Of a DNA stretch of 64,000 nt, positions 48,373-60,699 are shown piece after piece. The stretch comes from Corythucha ciliata. Taxonomy: Eukaryota; Arthropoda; Insecta; Hemiptera; Tingidae. Each line of letters begins with the position of its first letter. Position 1 is the first letter of the stretch. The stretch is from contig CM075939.1 in the NCBI GenBank assembly GCA_038030265.1, forward strand, positions 53,611,253 through 53,675,252, written 5' to 3'. The translations under genes were made by a program, and so were the position numbers. A model generated the notes under the pieces. That model saw only the letters and a program-made list of their open reading frames with translations. It was not told where the DNA came from and ran no database searches.

Positions 48373-50459
48373 TGCTGTTATTGGGACAAGTCAAGGGTTA
48401 AAATTTGAGCCAAAATTTAATTTATGGCTACAATTGAGATAAAACGCTCATTTGGTTATGAAATTGAATAAAAACACTTATTTGTGATACCTGAAGGCAA
48501 CTTCGCAGCTTGTGAAGGTCACTAGGCGGCTAAAATTAGAAACTCGCGTAAATAGGCAACGAAAATCCGTGAAATCGTTTTTTTTAGTAAGGCAGATGAC
48601 CCGCCGAGATTTTTTTTTTTTTTTTTTGCGAGAAAAATCCGTGTTGTCAGGAGTATCCCCTGTAAGGCTGAAGTCGGGGAATCCCGATTGGCCGTACTGT
48701 TCTGTTGTGCTGGTTGCTTGGTTCGTTGTACAGTGTTCTTAGGCGTGGCTTCCTGGTATTTTTTTTTAACTTTTAAGGGGATTTAGTGACCAATAAAATA
48801 CGGGTGGAGAGGAGGGTTGTCCCCGGCCGTCTCCTTACATTTCTCACCGTCACAGAGAGTTAGAAATTCGTTCCGGCAGCTGGGTCTACTGATAAAATTA
48901 TGTTTCGGGACCAAAAATGTCACGGCTTTTGGCGGGAAAAGGTCCAGTCCGTATTCAACCAAATATTCTGTTTCTGGAAAAAAAAAAAAAAAAATTGAAA
49001 TTTGAGGCTCACCTAAAAACTTTAGCAGTTTCTGGCTGCAAGCCTATCACAAGGAATGGGGAATTGTGAACAGCGAGGGATGACTGACAAAATGACCAAC
49101 TATGACTTAGTATGTAATAAAAAAGGCCGTCAATCCAAATTTGTTTACGAGTGGTTGGGAGTGATCTTTGGATTTGAGAACTAACGGGGCCATAAGTGTG
49201 ATCGTTCGACTTGATGTTTGACTTGGGTGCGGAGGGTTTTACAAATATCCCACGCAGACAAGGGACTCTTATAGGTTCACGATTTTCTACGCTCAAGTGT
49301 AGATTGCAAGCTCAATGATTTGATTTCAAATTGACGTTATGCTTATGGGCGAACTTCAACGAGCAGATAAGATAAATGTGCTTATAACAAACCAAATAAA
49401 CCGGTGAATCGTTTAGTGAGTGAGTCGGCTTCGTGGTACGATCACGTTGCTTCGTCAAGGATATCACGCCTTCACAAACATTCATTCATCACCACCATTT
49501 GTGTACGTAAGCCAATGTTTTTCTCTGAAATATTAGTGCAAAATGTGGGCCTTTTTTTTTTTTTTAGTTTCGTTGATTTACTTCCAGAAATCGTTCTTGT
49601 TCACTTGATAAACAGAACCAAAACTTGCAAAATTTGAAGTCAATTTTGTTTTAAGGGGGAGTTTCTCCAAAGATTTCTCGTCTCAGACATAAATTTTATC
49701 GCCTTGAGCCTTGAAATTTCACGCTATTTTTTTCGCTTACACGGAATTTCTTGGAAATTGAAACGATAAATTCAAATCCAGAATTGGTACAGAAATAAGA
49801 CAGGAAAATGGATGCCGTGTACATAATTTATTACGGTTGGGGGGGGGGGAGGGTCGAGGAATCATTTGTGAAGCTTATAGCCCTGGTCCAGTAACACGAA
49901 ATCACAGTGTTTCACGACATTTTTGCTATTTAACTTCCAAAAAACTGGCTTTCCATCCATCAAGCGATTTAACTCCTCGTTACCGCATCACCATCAAATG
50001 GGAAACTTAGATACCTCTGATAGCGTTGAAGCCTGACGACTTTTTTAAATTTTGTACATTATTCTTCTCTATTATAGCCAGGTTCCAGATTTTATGATTC
50101 ATGAAATCATTAAGGTGGGGGAATCCAGAGTTTACGTTGTGCGATATCTTCGCCGTATCGATCGTATACAGATCGTACAAAGGTTGTAAATCCCACATCC
50201 TCAAAGGCTGAATTTTTTCTACTAACAAGGACTAATCGCGAAAATTCTGCTTCATTCCCGAGATAAGATACGATTTGTCAATTTTTATGAAACTTACTAT
50301 AAATGAGTGTTAACTCGTAAACTGAAGCTGCACTATACAAATAATGTTTCGCCGTTTAGCATTACCTTCGATTTTGTCGATTTTATCGGCCCCCATACAG
50401 CGGTCCTGCGGTCCATTGAAGACCGCTAAGGATCGGGGGCCTTTCTTCGCTGCACTATA
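48373..50459. other. Non-coding stretch, no gene recognised
   Basis: Residual reverse family-A units to ~48560, then less repetitive DNA with poly-T/A runs (48610, 48978, 49551) and a poly-G run (49841). Two minus-strand open frames, 49009-49296 (95 codons) and 50007-50228 (73 codons), could be exon fragments of unknown genes but have no recognised motif or clear splice context. Confidence 0.4.
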
Positions 50460-50852
50460 CAGGGTGCAACGGGAAAATGGGGCATAATTGAAACGGGTGA
50501 TTCTACATCACATGTGGGTCAAAAATGACGATATGGACCATGGTCCGAATTATCAACCGATTCTGAGAAATCGCAGTTTTCCTGAATTTCGATGCATCAG
50601 GCGTTTTCTTCAAAACTCGGTCAGTATATCTAGGGTGTCCTTGAAATTTTCCTAGGATCAATGGTTGCTAAGATACCGACCGAGTTTCGAAAAAAAAAAC
50701 GCCTGATGCGTTGATAATCAGGAAAACTGCGATTTTCTCGGAATCGGTTAACATTCGGACCATGGTCCATACCATATAGTAATTTTCGATCCAGAAACAT
50801 GTGATGCAGAATCACCCATTTCAATTATGCCCCATGTTCCCGTTACACCTTG
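50460..50852. mobile_element. 393-bp palindromic fold-back element
   Basis: Starts CAGGGTGCAACGGGAAAATG and ends in the complement of CAAGGTGTAACGGGAACATG; the two arms (50460-50626, 50672-50852) match along nearly the whole length, including ATGGGGCATAATTGAAA, GGACCATGGTCCGAAT and GCATCAGGCGTTTT. Left flank is TATA, right flank TA. Non-autonomous DNA element. Confidence 0.85.
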
Positions 50853-51879
50853 TAAAGGCGTGGGCTTGAACGGTTCGTTTCTCAGATAACGTGCCAAAAT
50901 GGTATGTGTACGCTTGGTCTGACTTTGAGGTTCGTCGGGTCCCGCGGGGCCACGCCTTCCTCTTCTTGTAGAAAAACCCGAAGATACGCGATTTCGTCCA
51001 ATTTTCAAAATGTTTGCTATTTTTTCTAAGTGTTTCGATTTATGCCGGGTGTGGTGTATTTTGTCCTTGATCCACCCATTAGCCAATTAATGCCAATAAC
51101 TCTGGAGTTGACATTACTTATTCGTAAAGTAGAATATTTACCATGAAGTCGTCCCTCGGAGAAAGAGGCCCTTAGTAGAGGTGAGGTGTGATTTCACTGT
51201 CGGTGATTTTGTCACTGTGACTACTCCGTCACTGTTGGCTCCGGTGACGACCACATTGAAATCACCGTTCCGACCCTCTAACGGTGACATTCTTTTTCAC
51301 TTATAATCGCCTCTTCATTCGTCACTTCTATCGCTTCACTGCGCTAGAGTCTCTTGAATTAAAATTGGAGCCGTCACCTAGCCATCTATCGCCCCAATGA
51401 ACTCAGGAGCAATCTCCCCAAGTCTATCCCTCGTCTGTTGACTTTTTTTCTTGGACTTGGAATTGAACCTTCAGTGTAGGTCGGTAATATATTTTTATTC
51501 ACTTCGTTTTCCAAGACCTGTGCTACAGTGATCTTGTATAATTTTATTTATTTTTTTTTAAACACCTTCCTAGTCAGGGGCGTAGCCAGCCCTTGACCAA
51601 GGGACGTTATGGAAACTAGAGACCCCAACAAAAGAACTGGTAGCGCAATAAATCGTCAAATTCTTCCCCGGAAACTGAGTTTTCACAAAAAAGGGTCGTA
51701 ATCCAAATTATCTGTTTTAGCCTTCTATTCCTGATTTTCTATCCAAAAACTGACAATTCTATTCAGACTTTTTCCATTAACAGACAATTCGATTTCCCCG
51801 GGAAATCGATACATGGCATTCAAATATACAGGGTGACCGACTTTTCATCAACGTCTTGTCTGAGATACGTAAAGTTCAA

Positions 51880-52720
51880 CATTTTTTAACCAAACAATAA
51901 CGGGTTTTAACTCAAAACTGACGTTTTTCAACAAAAAAACTGAATATTTCACTCTAGTGTAACTGAATATTTTACTTCAAAACTGACGTTTCTACGCCAA
52001 AGACAAAGTGTTCACGCCTAAACTAAAAATTTCACAGTACAACTTTTAAAATTCAAGTCTTTACCCCCCAAAACTGGTGAATTCCGCCTAAAAATGGCGG
52101 GTTTAACCTAAAAGATAAAAAACGAATGATTTTAATTGCAATTAACAGACCACTCAGTACTAAAAACTGCCGATTTTATCCTTCAATTGGCGATTTTAGT
52201 AAAAAAAAAAACGTACAATTCCTGGCCAAAGCTGACATGCCCTCCCCCTCCAAATGAAGATGGTACCACAAAACTGGCGATTTTAACCTAAAACTAAACT
52301 TTACTGTTCCATTTACACCCGAAACGACAATTTCCCCTCAAAATTAGATAATTTACTCTAAAACTGACAATGTCACACTTTAACTCAAGTTTTCCTCAAA
52401 ACGGGTGATTTTAGGCCATTCTGCCTTGAAAACAGGTAATTTAACACAAAAAAAAGTGACAAATTCATCGCAAAAATGACGATTTTATACCAAAACAGAC
52501 GATTTCACGCCAAAGCTGACGTGTTGCCTCATAACTAATGACGTTAATACAAAACTGGTCATTTTACCCCAAAACTGACTGTTTTAATTCCAGAACTTAC
52601 GATTTCATCCCAAAGACGTTTCTAAACTGACGATTTAACCCTGAAACTTGCGGTTCCACCCAAAAAATATCACTTTACCTCAAAACTGAATATTTTACTT
52701 CAAAATTGACATTTATTTAC
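51880..52720 (+). repeat. ~20-bp repeat array, family B'
   Basis: Degenerate units AAAACTGACGATTTTACCCC with a ~20-bp period. Its core ACTGACGATT is shared with family B of the first 5 kb. Confidence 0.75.
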
Positions 52721-52734
52721 TTTGTTGGGCACAG

Positions 52735-53520
52735 CTTTTCAGGGCACATAGAGTCAGTTTTGACGATTTCAAGGCTTGAATAGCTATAATTGTCATTTTT
52801 GGGCGCACAGTCTTTCCAGTTATAGGAGCGAATAGTACGTCCCAAGTCAAGGCGAGAACAGCCAGGTTGGCCATTTTCGGCGCTCCGAATGGTCTATTTT
52901 GCCATTTTCAGGGCAGGAGTCACTTGTTCAGACATTTTTAGAGCTCGATTCGTCAGGAAATCCATTTCTAGAGCACGTTATGTAAATTCGGCAATTTCTA
53001 GGGTTCAAATATAGTAATTTTAGCCATTTTAAAGACACGAATCGTCAGTTTTGCCATTTTCAGGGCTCAAATACCTAGTCCATCAAGCCAAGGCCATGAA
53101 GTTTGACCATTCCTGGTGCGCAAATTGTCGATTTTGCCATTTTCAGGGAGGGAATAATCTTTTTTAGGCATTTCGAGGGCACGTGAAGTCATTTTGGCCG
53201 TTTTCAGGGCTTCATTAGTCCGTCAAGCCAAAAGCGCGCATTATGGTCATATTTGGCTCAAGAATGGCCAGTCTGATCAATTTTAGCGCACGAATGGTCG
53301 ATTTAGCTACTTTCGGGCGGTATAATCATGATGTTTTTAGGCATTTTCAGAAGTTCACCAGTCGCCACCAATTTTTAGGGCACGTGAAGTCCAGTTTTAG
53401 CCATTTTCAAAACGCGAATCGACAGTTTTGTATTTTTAGGCGTGAGTTTAGTTACTTTAGAAGTTTTTATAGTGCAAATAGCTAGTTTAAAATATTTTTA
53501 TGCAGTGAAAAGGCTGTCAA
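52735..53520 (-). repeat. ~30-bp repeat block, family B (reverse)
   Basis: Units such as GAATCGTCAGTTTTGCCATT plus TTCAGGGC, the complement of the family at 3.4-5.3 kb. It forms the right half of the hAT-like cargo, opposite in orientation to the left half. Confidence 0.8.
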
Positions 53521-54152
53521 ACCAGTTTTAGTAGAGCGAACCACACCATTTCTCTAGCACCTCTCTTGAGCAAATACTGAATCCGCGTCTGTCTGCGAAA
53601 ATGGTATGGCGAATTTGGTCTTTGAATTATGTCACCCTTGCGATATCCGTTTTGTGAGCGACAAAACCCGTTGAAATTTATTTTTTTATTAGTGAAATCC
53701 GTGAAGTTATTTTTTTAGTGAGCGCCGACGAAACACAATGTGTTTATCCTGAAAGATTTGTACTTCTATATCTAGGGGTGGGCAACTGCCCCACTAAATC
53801 TACATTTTTGAGTCTAGAGTTGGGCCTGAGAATGAAATTCACACAGATACCGGTGAGTCCGGTAACATTAGGCATTTGCTCAAACGAACTGCTACAGGGG
53901 GCCTGTCCCGTAAGATTTCAGGGTTCCTAGGAATATCCTTTTCCAACCGTCCGCCCCAAATTAAATCACATGTTGATGGGGAGGACGGGTGGAAACAAAC
54001 AGTGATAGTGACATTAAAAAGTTAAAGAACTGGCCCTCAGTAGTCACTCAAGTGTCAAAATCACTGGTTTTTGTCACAGTGACTGCACAGTCACCGGAGC
54101 TAGTTGTCACTGTGACCAACAAAAGCTGTCACGTCACACCTCTAGCCCTTAG

Positions 54153-55840
54153 CAGTGCCAGCCTTAGACATTTGGCACCCCCGGGGCGAATCTTTCACCA
54201 GCGCTCTCATAAAGTCACCGTTTCAGAATAAGCTGCGATTTGGCATTTTCTCCATTTTAACCGCATTTTAACCGTTTTTTATACACTTCAGCGCCTCTTC
54301 TCAATTTCATCGGTGAATTGTAGTTATATGTATACATATGTATGTATTTGTCTACACTTTAGCCGAGAATATCAATCTGCCTCCACTTTAGCCACAAATT
54401 TGCGGTTTTTACCCATTTTAGCCGCGAGTTAGCGATTTTTCGCAAGGTTTGCCCAAATTTTATGGCGTATTTCCCTAAATGGCCATGAAGTTGCTTCCTG
54501 AAACCGCGTACCATTCTCTCAATTGTCTATGAATTAACAAATTTTGTCAAATTAACCCCCCAAATAGCAATTTTTCTACATTTCAGCCACGAATGTGAAT
54601 TTTCCCCAAATTTTCGCCGCTGATCACCTTACGGTTTCTCTGAAATTGGTCGCGGATTATCGGTCTTTTTCAATTTTTGGCACGCATAATTACCTTCAGA
54701 AGGCGCAAATAGACGTTTTCTCCATTGGAACCGCGAATTTTCGTTTTTTCACCATTTTAGCCGTGGATATTTCTGAATTTTTGTTTTTCCTGATTTTAGC
54801 CGCTTATGAGTGATTTTTCTCTATTTCATCATCCATGAATTAGCACCTTTTCTTAATTATAGCTGCGAATTAACGATTTTTTTTCGCTTTTAGCAGGAAA
54901 TTAACGCTTTTCCTCAGTTTTTGACCCATGAACTTGCCTTCAAAAGCTGCGACCTATTTATATCCTCAAATTGGCGCTGTTTCTACACTTTATCCGCGGA
55001 AGCTTCAAGGAAACTTTAGCCGCGAAATAGCTAACTATTTATCTTAATTAATCTTAGTCAAAAGTCTTTAGCACTTTCACGCTGTTCTTGGGGGCAAGTA
55101 AGCAGCAACAAGATTGAAGAATGCGCTGATATTTGTGGCTAAAACTGCGAAAAAGCGTTCATTCGTGGAGTCTCGATGAAACTTCCAGACCAATAAAATT
55201 GAGAAAAAATCGCTGATTCGCAGTGTATAGATAAGCCTCTTTATGGCTAAAATGAAGATGAAAACGCTAATTTTTCTGTTCTTTGGTGAAAAGATACCTG
55301 TCCCGGTTTCTGCTTTTTTGCAAGCGTGAAAAGGCAAGAAAAAACGCTAATTCAATGCTAATAAAGTGAGAAAAAAACACTAATTCGGGGCTAAAATTGA
55401 GAAAAATAAAGCAAATTCGCTACAGAAACTGCCAAAAAACAATCGCCTATTCGCGAATACAAAAAGCGAAAAGACAAAAAGCGCTAATTCACGTCTGAAA
55501 TTCAGTAGAATGGCTAATTAGAAGCTAAAATTGGGACAAAAAATAATCCACGGCAAAATTATCGTGAAAAAAAAACTGCTAACATTGAGCAAAATCGCTA
55601 ATTCGGTAATGAAATTAACAAGAAGCGCTAAATTAGCGACTAAAATTGGGACAATCTTCATTCGTAGACAAAACTGAAAAGCATTGCTGATTAATTCGCG
55701 GCAAAAATTGAGAAAATTCGCTAATTCATGGGCAAATATGGCGAAAACGCTAATTCTATCTGCTCTGTGTATACTATTCTCTATGCGTCCTGGCCTCTGT
55801 AGATCTCTAAAACAATCCCAACGCTTCTTTTAAACCCAAA
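54153..55840 (+). repeat. Composite repeat copy 2 (module P, array A, array A', module Q)
   Basis: Starts CAGTGCCAGCCTTAGAC directly after the target duplication of the hAT-like element, with module P (GGGGCGAATCTTTCACCAGC) to 54230. Forward family-A array 54230-55055, reverse array 55060-55760, and module Q (CTCTGTAGATCTCTAAAACA then ATCCCAACGCTTCTTTT) at 55793-55835. The minus-strand frame at 55077-55337 is the repeat counterpart of 46854-47222. Confidence 0.7.
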
Positions 55841-56525
55841 AAAAAGTCGAAATTTCAACATTTTGTTTTCCGACAAATTTAATGTGTTTTTGCGAGGAAA
55901 TTGGTGTGAGAAACTCGAAAAAAAAAAATGTAAAAATATTCCAGAGCCATAGTTTTTGATTTAACGGGGGAAATTACACTAAAATACGTCCTTCTACAAA
56001 CCAAACTACCTTTGAACATTTTTCAACAAATATAAATGCCCATGCCCATGCCGCAAGAAACCGCAATGTACAAATTTTAAACGAAAACGGACACCGCTTT
56101 CAATTACCGTCTCAATGACCCTCGAAAATGGACAAAAATTCGCCTCAAATCCTCTTTTCTGGCGAGAAAAAATTAATATATTGATAATGAAAATTTCTAT
56201 CGACTTCAAATTTTTTTTGTAGTGTCATCTTAAGAATGACTCTCAATGAATTTGTTATGCATTTTCAAGCATTTTTACCGCGTCAAAAAAATATGTTTCT
56301 TTGATAGCATTTCAAAAATCACAGCGCCCCCTCAAATTGAGGTGCAGACATGGACTGGAGCTTATTTGAAAGCTAATTTCATTTGCTTTCTATACAAAAG
56401 TATGATTAGGATGGGTAAACATCAATTCAACCAACATATTTACGCATGTGAACCTGGCACAACACATGTCAGAAAATTTAACGAAAAATAAATCAATCGT
56501 TTGTTTATCGTTTGTTTACGTTTGT
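55841..56525. other. AT-rich non-coding stretch
   Basis: No gene recognised. Its right end (about 56452-56525) belongs to an inverted repeat shared with 60878-60966. Confidence 0.4.
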
Positions 56526-56548
56526 TTTGCCAAAATTTTCGTCGCGAA
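56452..56548 (+). repeat. Inverted partner of the 60.9-kb element end
   Basis: CCTGGCACAACACATGTCAG and AAATTTAACGAAAAAT, then CGTTTGTTTA-type repeats and TGTTTTGCCAAAATTTTCG match the complement of 60878-60966. The copy here has one additional 11-bp TCGTTTGTTTA unit. Confidence 0.8.
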
Positions 56549-59365
56549 CTACGTAAAGCTTTTTCTGAATTTGGCTGTGAATTAGCGATTCTTACACTTT
56601 CTGGCACGAAACTACCTTTAGAAGCTGCGAATTTGACGTTTTGTCCATTTAAATAGCAAATTAGCGTTTTTCCTCACTTCAGCGCTTCTCAATTTTATCG
56701 ATGGATTAGCGATTTTTCGCCATTTTAGCGGTGAATTAGGGGTTTTTCTGAGTTTTTGCGGTGAGTTCGTATTTTTCTCGATCTTAACCGCTAATGAGCC
56801 ATTTTTCTTAATTTCATTCATGAATTAGCGCTTTTTCTGTACATTATTCGCGGAAGCTTTGAGGAAACATGAGCCACGAAGTAGCACTTTTTCTCACTTC
56901 TGTCCGTGTATTAGTAGCGTACCGAGACAGTGGTGAGGGGGCCGGTTCGCCGCGGGCTCCCTATATGTGGGCCTAAAAGTGTGGATATTAAGGATCTATA
57001 GCTATGTCTCCCACTTGTGCGCTTTCGTCTTCCTCTTTCAATTCAACACGCCTTTTCAACTTTCAACAACGCATGCGTCCAAGCTATGCACGCAATTTCT
57101 GATATCCTTCCAGCTTTTTGAGGCATGCAATAGCGCATTACTCACGTTCAACACACCGCCTGCTATGACGCATGCCTCTGACGCAGGCGAAAAGGCACAA
57201 GTGAAGACATAGCTTATGTTTATGTTTGTAGGTACGTGAAAACGAGTTTTTGGCATGCAGTTTGACAGCGATACTGGCTCCTTTCGATGCTTTTCAATCC
57301 ATCCCATTCAGGATGGAGTGCTTGCAGGTGATCAGCAAGGAGTGTAGCTGAATAATCCATTTAGCCCACAAAAGCGCTTATTCTGAAGGCTCAAATTGAG
57401 AGAAAACGCACCCTTCTGGAGGTAACTTCGTGGCTAAAATATAGAGAATACGCTGCTCCCCGGTTTGTTTTTCTTAGGTCCGTAAGCGGATAAAGATGAG
57501 AAGGCGTACTAATATGCTATTCTTGCAGGCAAGTACCAACGGCTGCAAAAAGTTGGGAAACATCGCTAGTATTTGTGGCAAAAACTGTTCATAAGCTTTC
57601 ATTCGCAGTATCTCGATGAAACATCCAGACCGAAATTCAGAAAAAATAGCTGATTCGCGGTGTATAGATGCCACTTTATGCCTAAAATGAAGAAAAAACG
57701 CTAATTTGCTGTCGGTAAAATTGAGACGCGACGCAGTTTTTGCTTTTCTACAAGTGCTAAAAGGCAAAAAAACCGCTAAGGCTATACGATAAAAAAAAAC
57801 ACGCTAATTGGGGGCTAAAATTGAGAAAAATGACAAGTTTGTATCTGAAATTTCAAAAAAATTGCCCGTTCGCGGATAAAAAACTGAAAAGCCACAATTC
57901 ACAGCTAATTTTCGAAAAATGCTAATTCACGGCGGAAATTGAGAAGAATGGCTAATTAGCTAATCCACGGCAAAAATTGAGAAAAATAGCTTCTCTAATG
58001 AAGTTTGACAAAAAGCGCTACTTAGCGGCTATACTTGGAACAATCCTATGCTGCGGATTTAATTGAAAATAATAGATAATTAATTGGCAGCTAAAATTTG
58101 TAAAAAGTCCGATAATTTGCGGATAGTCTAGAAAAAACGTTCATTCGCGGATTCAAATCAAAAAAATCGGCTAATTCACAGCTATATTAGAGAAAACGCC
58201 AATTCACGACTAGATTTTAGTTATAACACTGACTCGGGGCTAAAATTCAGCAAAAGACAATAATCTGTTGCTTCTGAAGGCAACTTAGGACGTATATCTG
58301 GAAAAAAGCGCTAGTCTATAGCTAAAAGTTGAAAAAAAAAAAAAAAAAAAAAAAAAAATTGCGGCCAATATTGAGAAATTATTAATTAATTAGCGCGGCT
58401 GAAATCAATGAAAAACGCTACACTTGCAGCTCAAAGTGCTAATTCACTGCTGAAAAGGTAAAAAATCGCTAATTTGCTGCAAAAATCTAGGAAAACTTCA
58501 ATTCATGGCAAAAATTGAGAAAAATCGCTAACATGGGATAAAAACGCTACTTCGCAGCTAAAATTAAGGAAAATGACCTAAACACGGACAAAGGGTAGAG
58601 GAAAAGCTCGTTAATCCACGGCTAAAATTGAAAAAAAAAACTTCAATTTTCGGCTATTTTATAGTTTTGAAATATTCATAAGTCAAATGGGCTTCTTATT
58701 AGGTCATTTTTTCTCGTCCACCTTCCTTCTCCCCTGCTCATTTTGCTTAGACGCGCCCCTCAGGCCTCGGCGCCCCTGGGTGGAAGAGAAAAAACTACAC
58801 AGAAAGATCACAATATGCCCAAGTCCCCGATCAAGTCCTAGCGCCCTGTTCCCTGAAGATTGCAACGGGACAATAAAATCGGTCTCGGTGCAGATATAAG
58901 ACAGCAAATTATGGGGAAAATGCATGCAGCATGAGGGTGAGGCACAAACTGCTGCGGCAGGCCTTTATGGTACGTGTATTCTGGGTGTTCTCAATGAGTG
59001 AATTTGAAACCAACTACTAAGCTATACGCTATAAAACAGCCTTGTGTCTTGAGTCATGGGTTGAAGGTTGTCCCGGTTTTAAGAAAACCCTACTTGATAG
59101 GTTTTCTCATTTGTCTCATTGTACCTATAATAGGCCAGTTCCGGGATTCTGTAGGCTTACCTTAAGGACCATTACCGAGAAAAATTAATCTGTAGTTACC
59201 AGTTTTTTCAGGAGGACAAGGATCCGTCAATTTGGGGGTATCGGCCCTCCGGCCGCACTGGCCCTCCGGCCCTTCTTCGGGCTGAGCCCGATCGCCCACC
59301 CCCTGTCTCCGCCCCTGCCTCTGTAGATCTCTAAAACAATCCCAACGCTTCTTTTAAACTAATTT
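56530..59365 (+). repeat. Composite repeat copy 3 (arrays A and A', module Q)
   Basis: Forward family-A array 56549-56930, a unique stretch to ~57340 that contains CGTGAAAACGAGTTTT and GGCTCCTTTCG (also in copy 1 near 47320-47375, reversed), reverse array 57350-58680, poly-A run near 58328, and module Q (CTCTGTAGATCTCTAAAACA) at 59320-59365. Module P was not found at its left edge, so the copy is truncated or disrupted there. Confidence 0.6.
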
Positions 59366-60000
59366 ATTTGGAATTCTATAGCTGTTGTTATAAGTACACA
59401 TAATAATGAAATGCGCTTCATACATAGGTCTTTTTTTCTCGTTTGCCTCTCCCCTTCCCCCATTGTGATAGACGCGCCCCCGGGCGGTCGCCCGGCTCGC
59501 CCCCCCCTCCCCACCGCCGGCAATGGCCCTCAGTGTCCAGAGCAAAATATCGGGATGAACGGTCCTCAGATGGAAAGAATGCAGTTGAAGAAATTCCCTC
59601 TATACTCTCAAACTACTACCCTTTTGCGTGTTTGTGCTGACGGGCAGGACGGTTTTGGGGGGATGTGGCCTTCAGTATGGTCGTACGCCTGCGTGCGGTG
59701 GCAATCATATGACTGACTCATCGTCTCATTCAATTCATTTTTTTCATTCGTGTTGTAAAGTGTTCACTGGTTCTTCGAACACAGAGGATTTGGATTGAGA
59801 TAGGTGCTCACTGCTCAGCTTTCCAGCTTTGATTCTTGCGCTTATTTGTTCTTGCTGTTCTGCTTTTTATTAATTATTTTTTTTTTACACCTAACTATTT
59901 TTCAATAAGTTCATTTCGTTTTGTTTTTTTTAATTATTAAAATAAAATCAGTCAACCTTTCTGTCGGTCCAAAGCGGATTGAGCCCGCCCTTTTTCATTT
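59366..60000. other. Non-coding stretch before the Tc1-like remnant
   Basis: GC-rich near 59470-59520, then T-rich DNA. The 101-codon frame at 59411-59716 has no family signal. Confidence 0.4.
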
Positions 60001-60028
60001 ATTTTCCTTTCGCTGGCAACTTCACGAA

Positions 60029-60692
60029 ATGGCTTCCACATCCACTCGAAAAAAGGGTAAAACCATCCATTGCAAAGGTTATTGAAGAGTGCGACTATGA
60101 GAAAACGTCAAAAGGAACCGCCTTTCCTTTAAAAAAATCAGTTGAAAGGGCTGCTCACTATTGCGGTGTATCGGTAAGGATGATTCATAATATCCGAAAG
60201 GAGATGAAATCAAGTGATAGTGGAATTCTGATGACACCTGGGAAGATTCGTCCCCATTCGTCGCCTCTTTTCACCGATTCTGTCGATGCCTTTGATCGCC
60301 AGGTAGTTAGAAATACAATTTTGTATTTCTATGACCAAGAAAAAATTGTTCCGACTGTTTCCAAACTACTGACTGTCCTGAAAAGTAAAATCGATTTCCC
60401 TTCTGGGCCTGACTCGTTAAGGAAAATACTGCGCGAGATGGGCTTCAAATGGAAAAAAACTGTACAAAAAAGGAAAATACTGATCGAAAGGCCGGACATT
60501 GTAAATTGGAGACATAAATACTTACGAACTATGAGATCTTTGAGAAAAGAAGGAAGACCGATTTATTACTTAGACGAGACTTGGGTTGACACCAACTTAA
60601 CATTTAAGAAATGTTGGCAAGCCGAAGGAGTGTGTGGCGTTACATCAAACCCAAGTTCTTCAAATCGGCTGATTGTAGTGAACATAGGCTGA
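60029..60692 (+). pseudogene. Truncated Tc1/mariner-like DDE transposase
   Basis: ATG 60029 gives MASTSTRKKGKTIHCKG, then the frame changes near 60055 into the long frame with VIEECDYEKTSKGTAFPLKK, an HTH-like VERAAHYCGVSVRMIHNIRK, the helix DSLRKILREMGFKWKKT and the first catalytic Asp in PIYYLDETWVDTNLTF. It stops after SNRLIVVNIG at 60692. In relatives about 100-150 more residues follow with the second and third acidic residues, so this copy is C-terminally truncated and inactive. Confidence 0.82.
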
Positions 60693-60699
60693 TTTTTTA

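Larger units (their letters stand above)
51168..54152. mobile_element. hAT-like element with perfect 8-bp target duplication and satellite-like cargo
   Basis: Element 51176-54144 with inverted ends TAGAGGTG (the left continues AGGTGTGATTTCAC, the right TGTGACGTGAC), flanked by the identical 8-mer GCCCTTAG at 51168-51175 and 54145-54152. Subterminal GTCACTGTGAC and GGCTCCGGTGAC-like motifs occur in mirrored positions (51218-51255 and 54075-54115). The interior is ~20- to 30-bp repeat arrays; no transposase seen. Confidence 0.85.

Noticed and set aside
49009..50228. Minus-strand frames of 95 and 73 codons as exons of an unknown gene
   Set aside because: No recognised motif, no convincing splice-site pairing and no neighbouring exons; kept only as a note in the region entry.
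59979..60028. Extension of the Tc1-like frame upstream of ATG 60029
   Set aside because: The upstream residues look like random T-rich translation; family similarity starts in the ATG 60029 frame and moves to the long frame only after ~60055.
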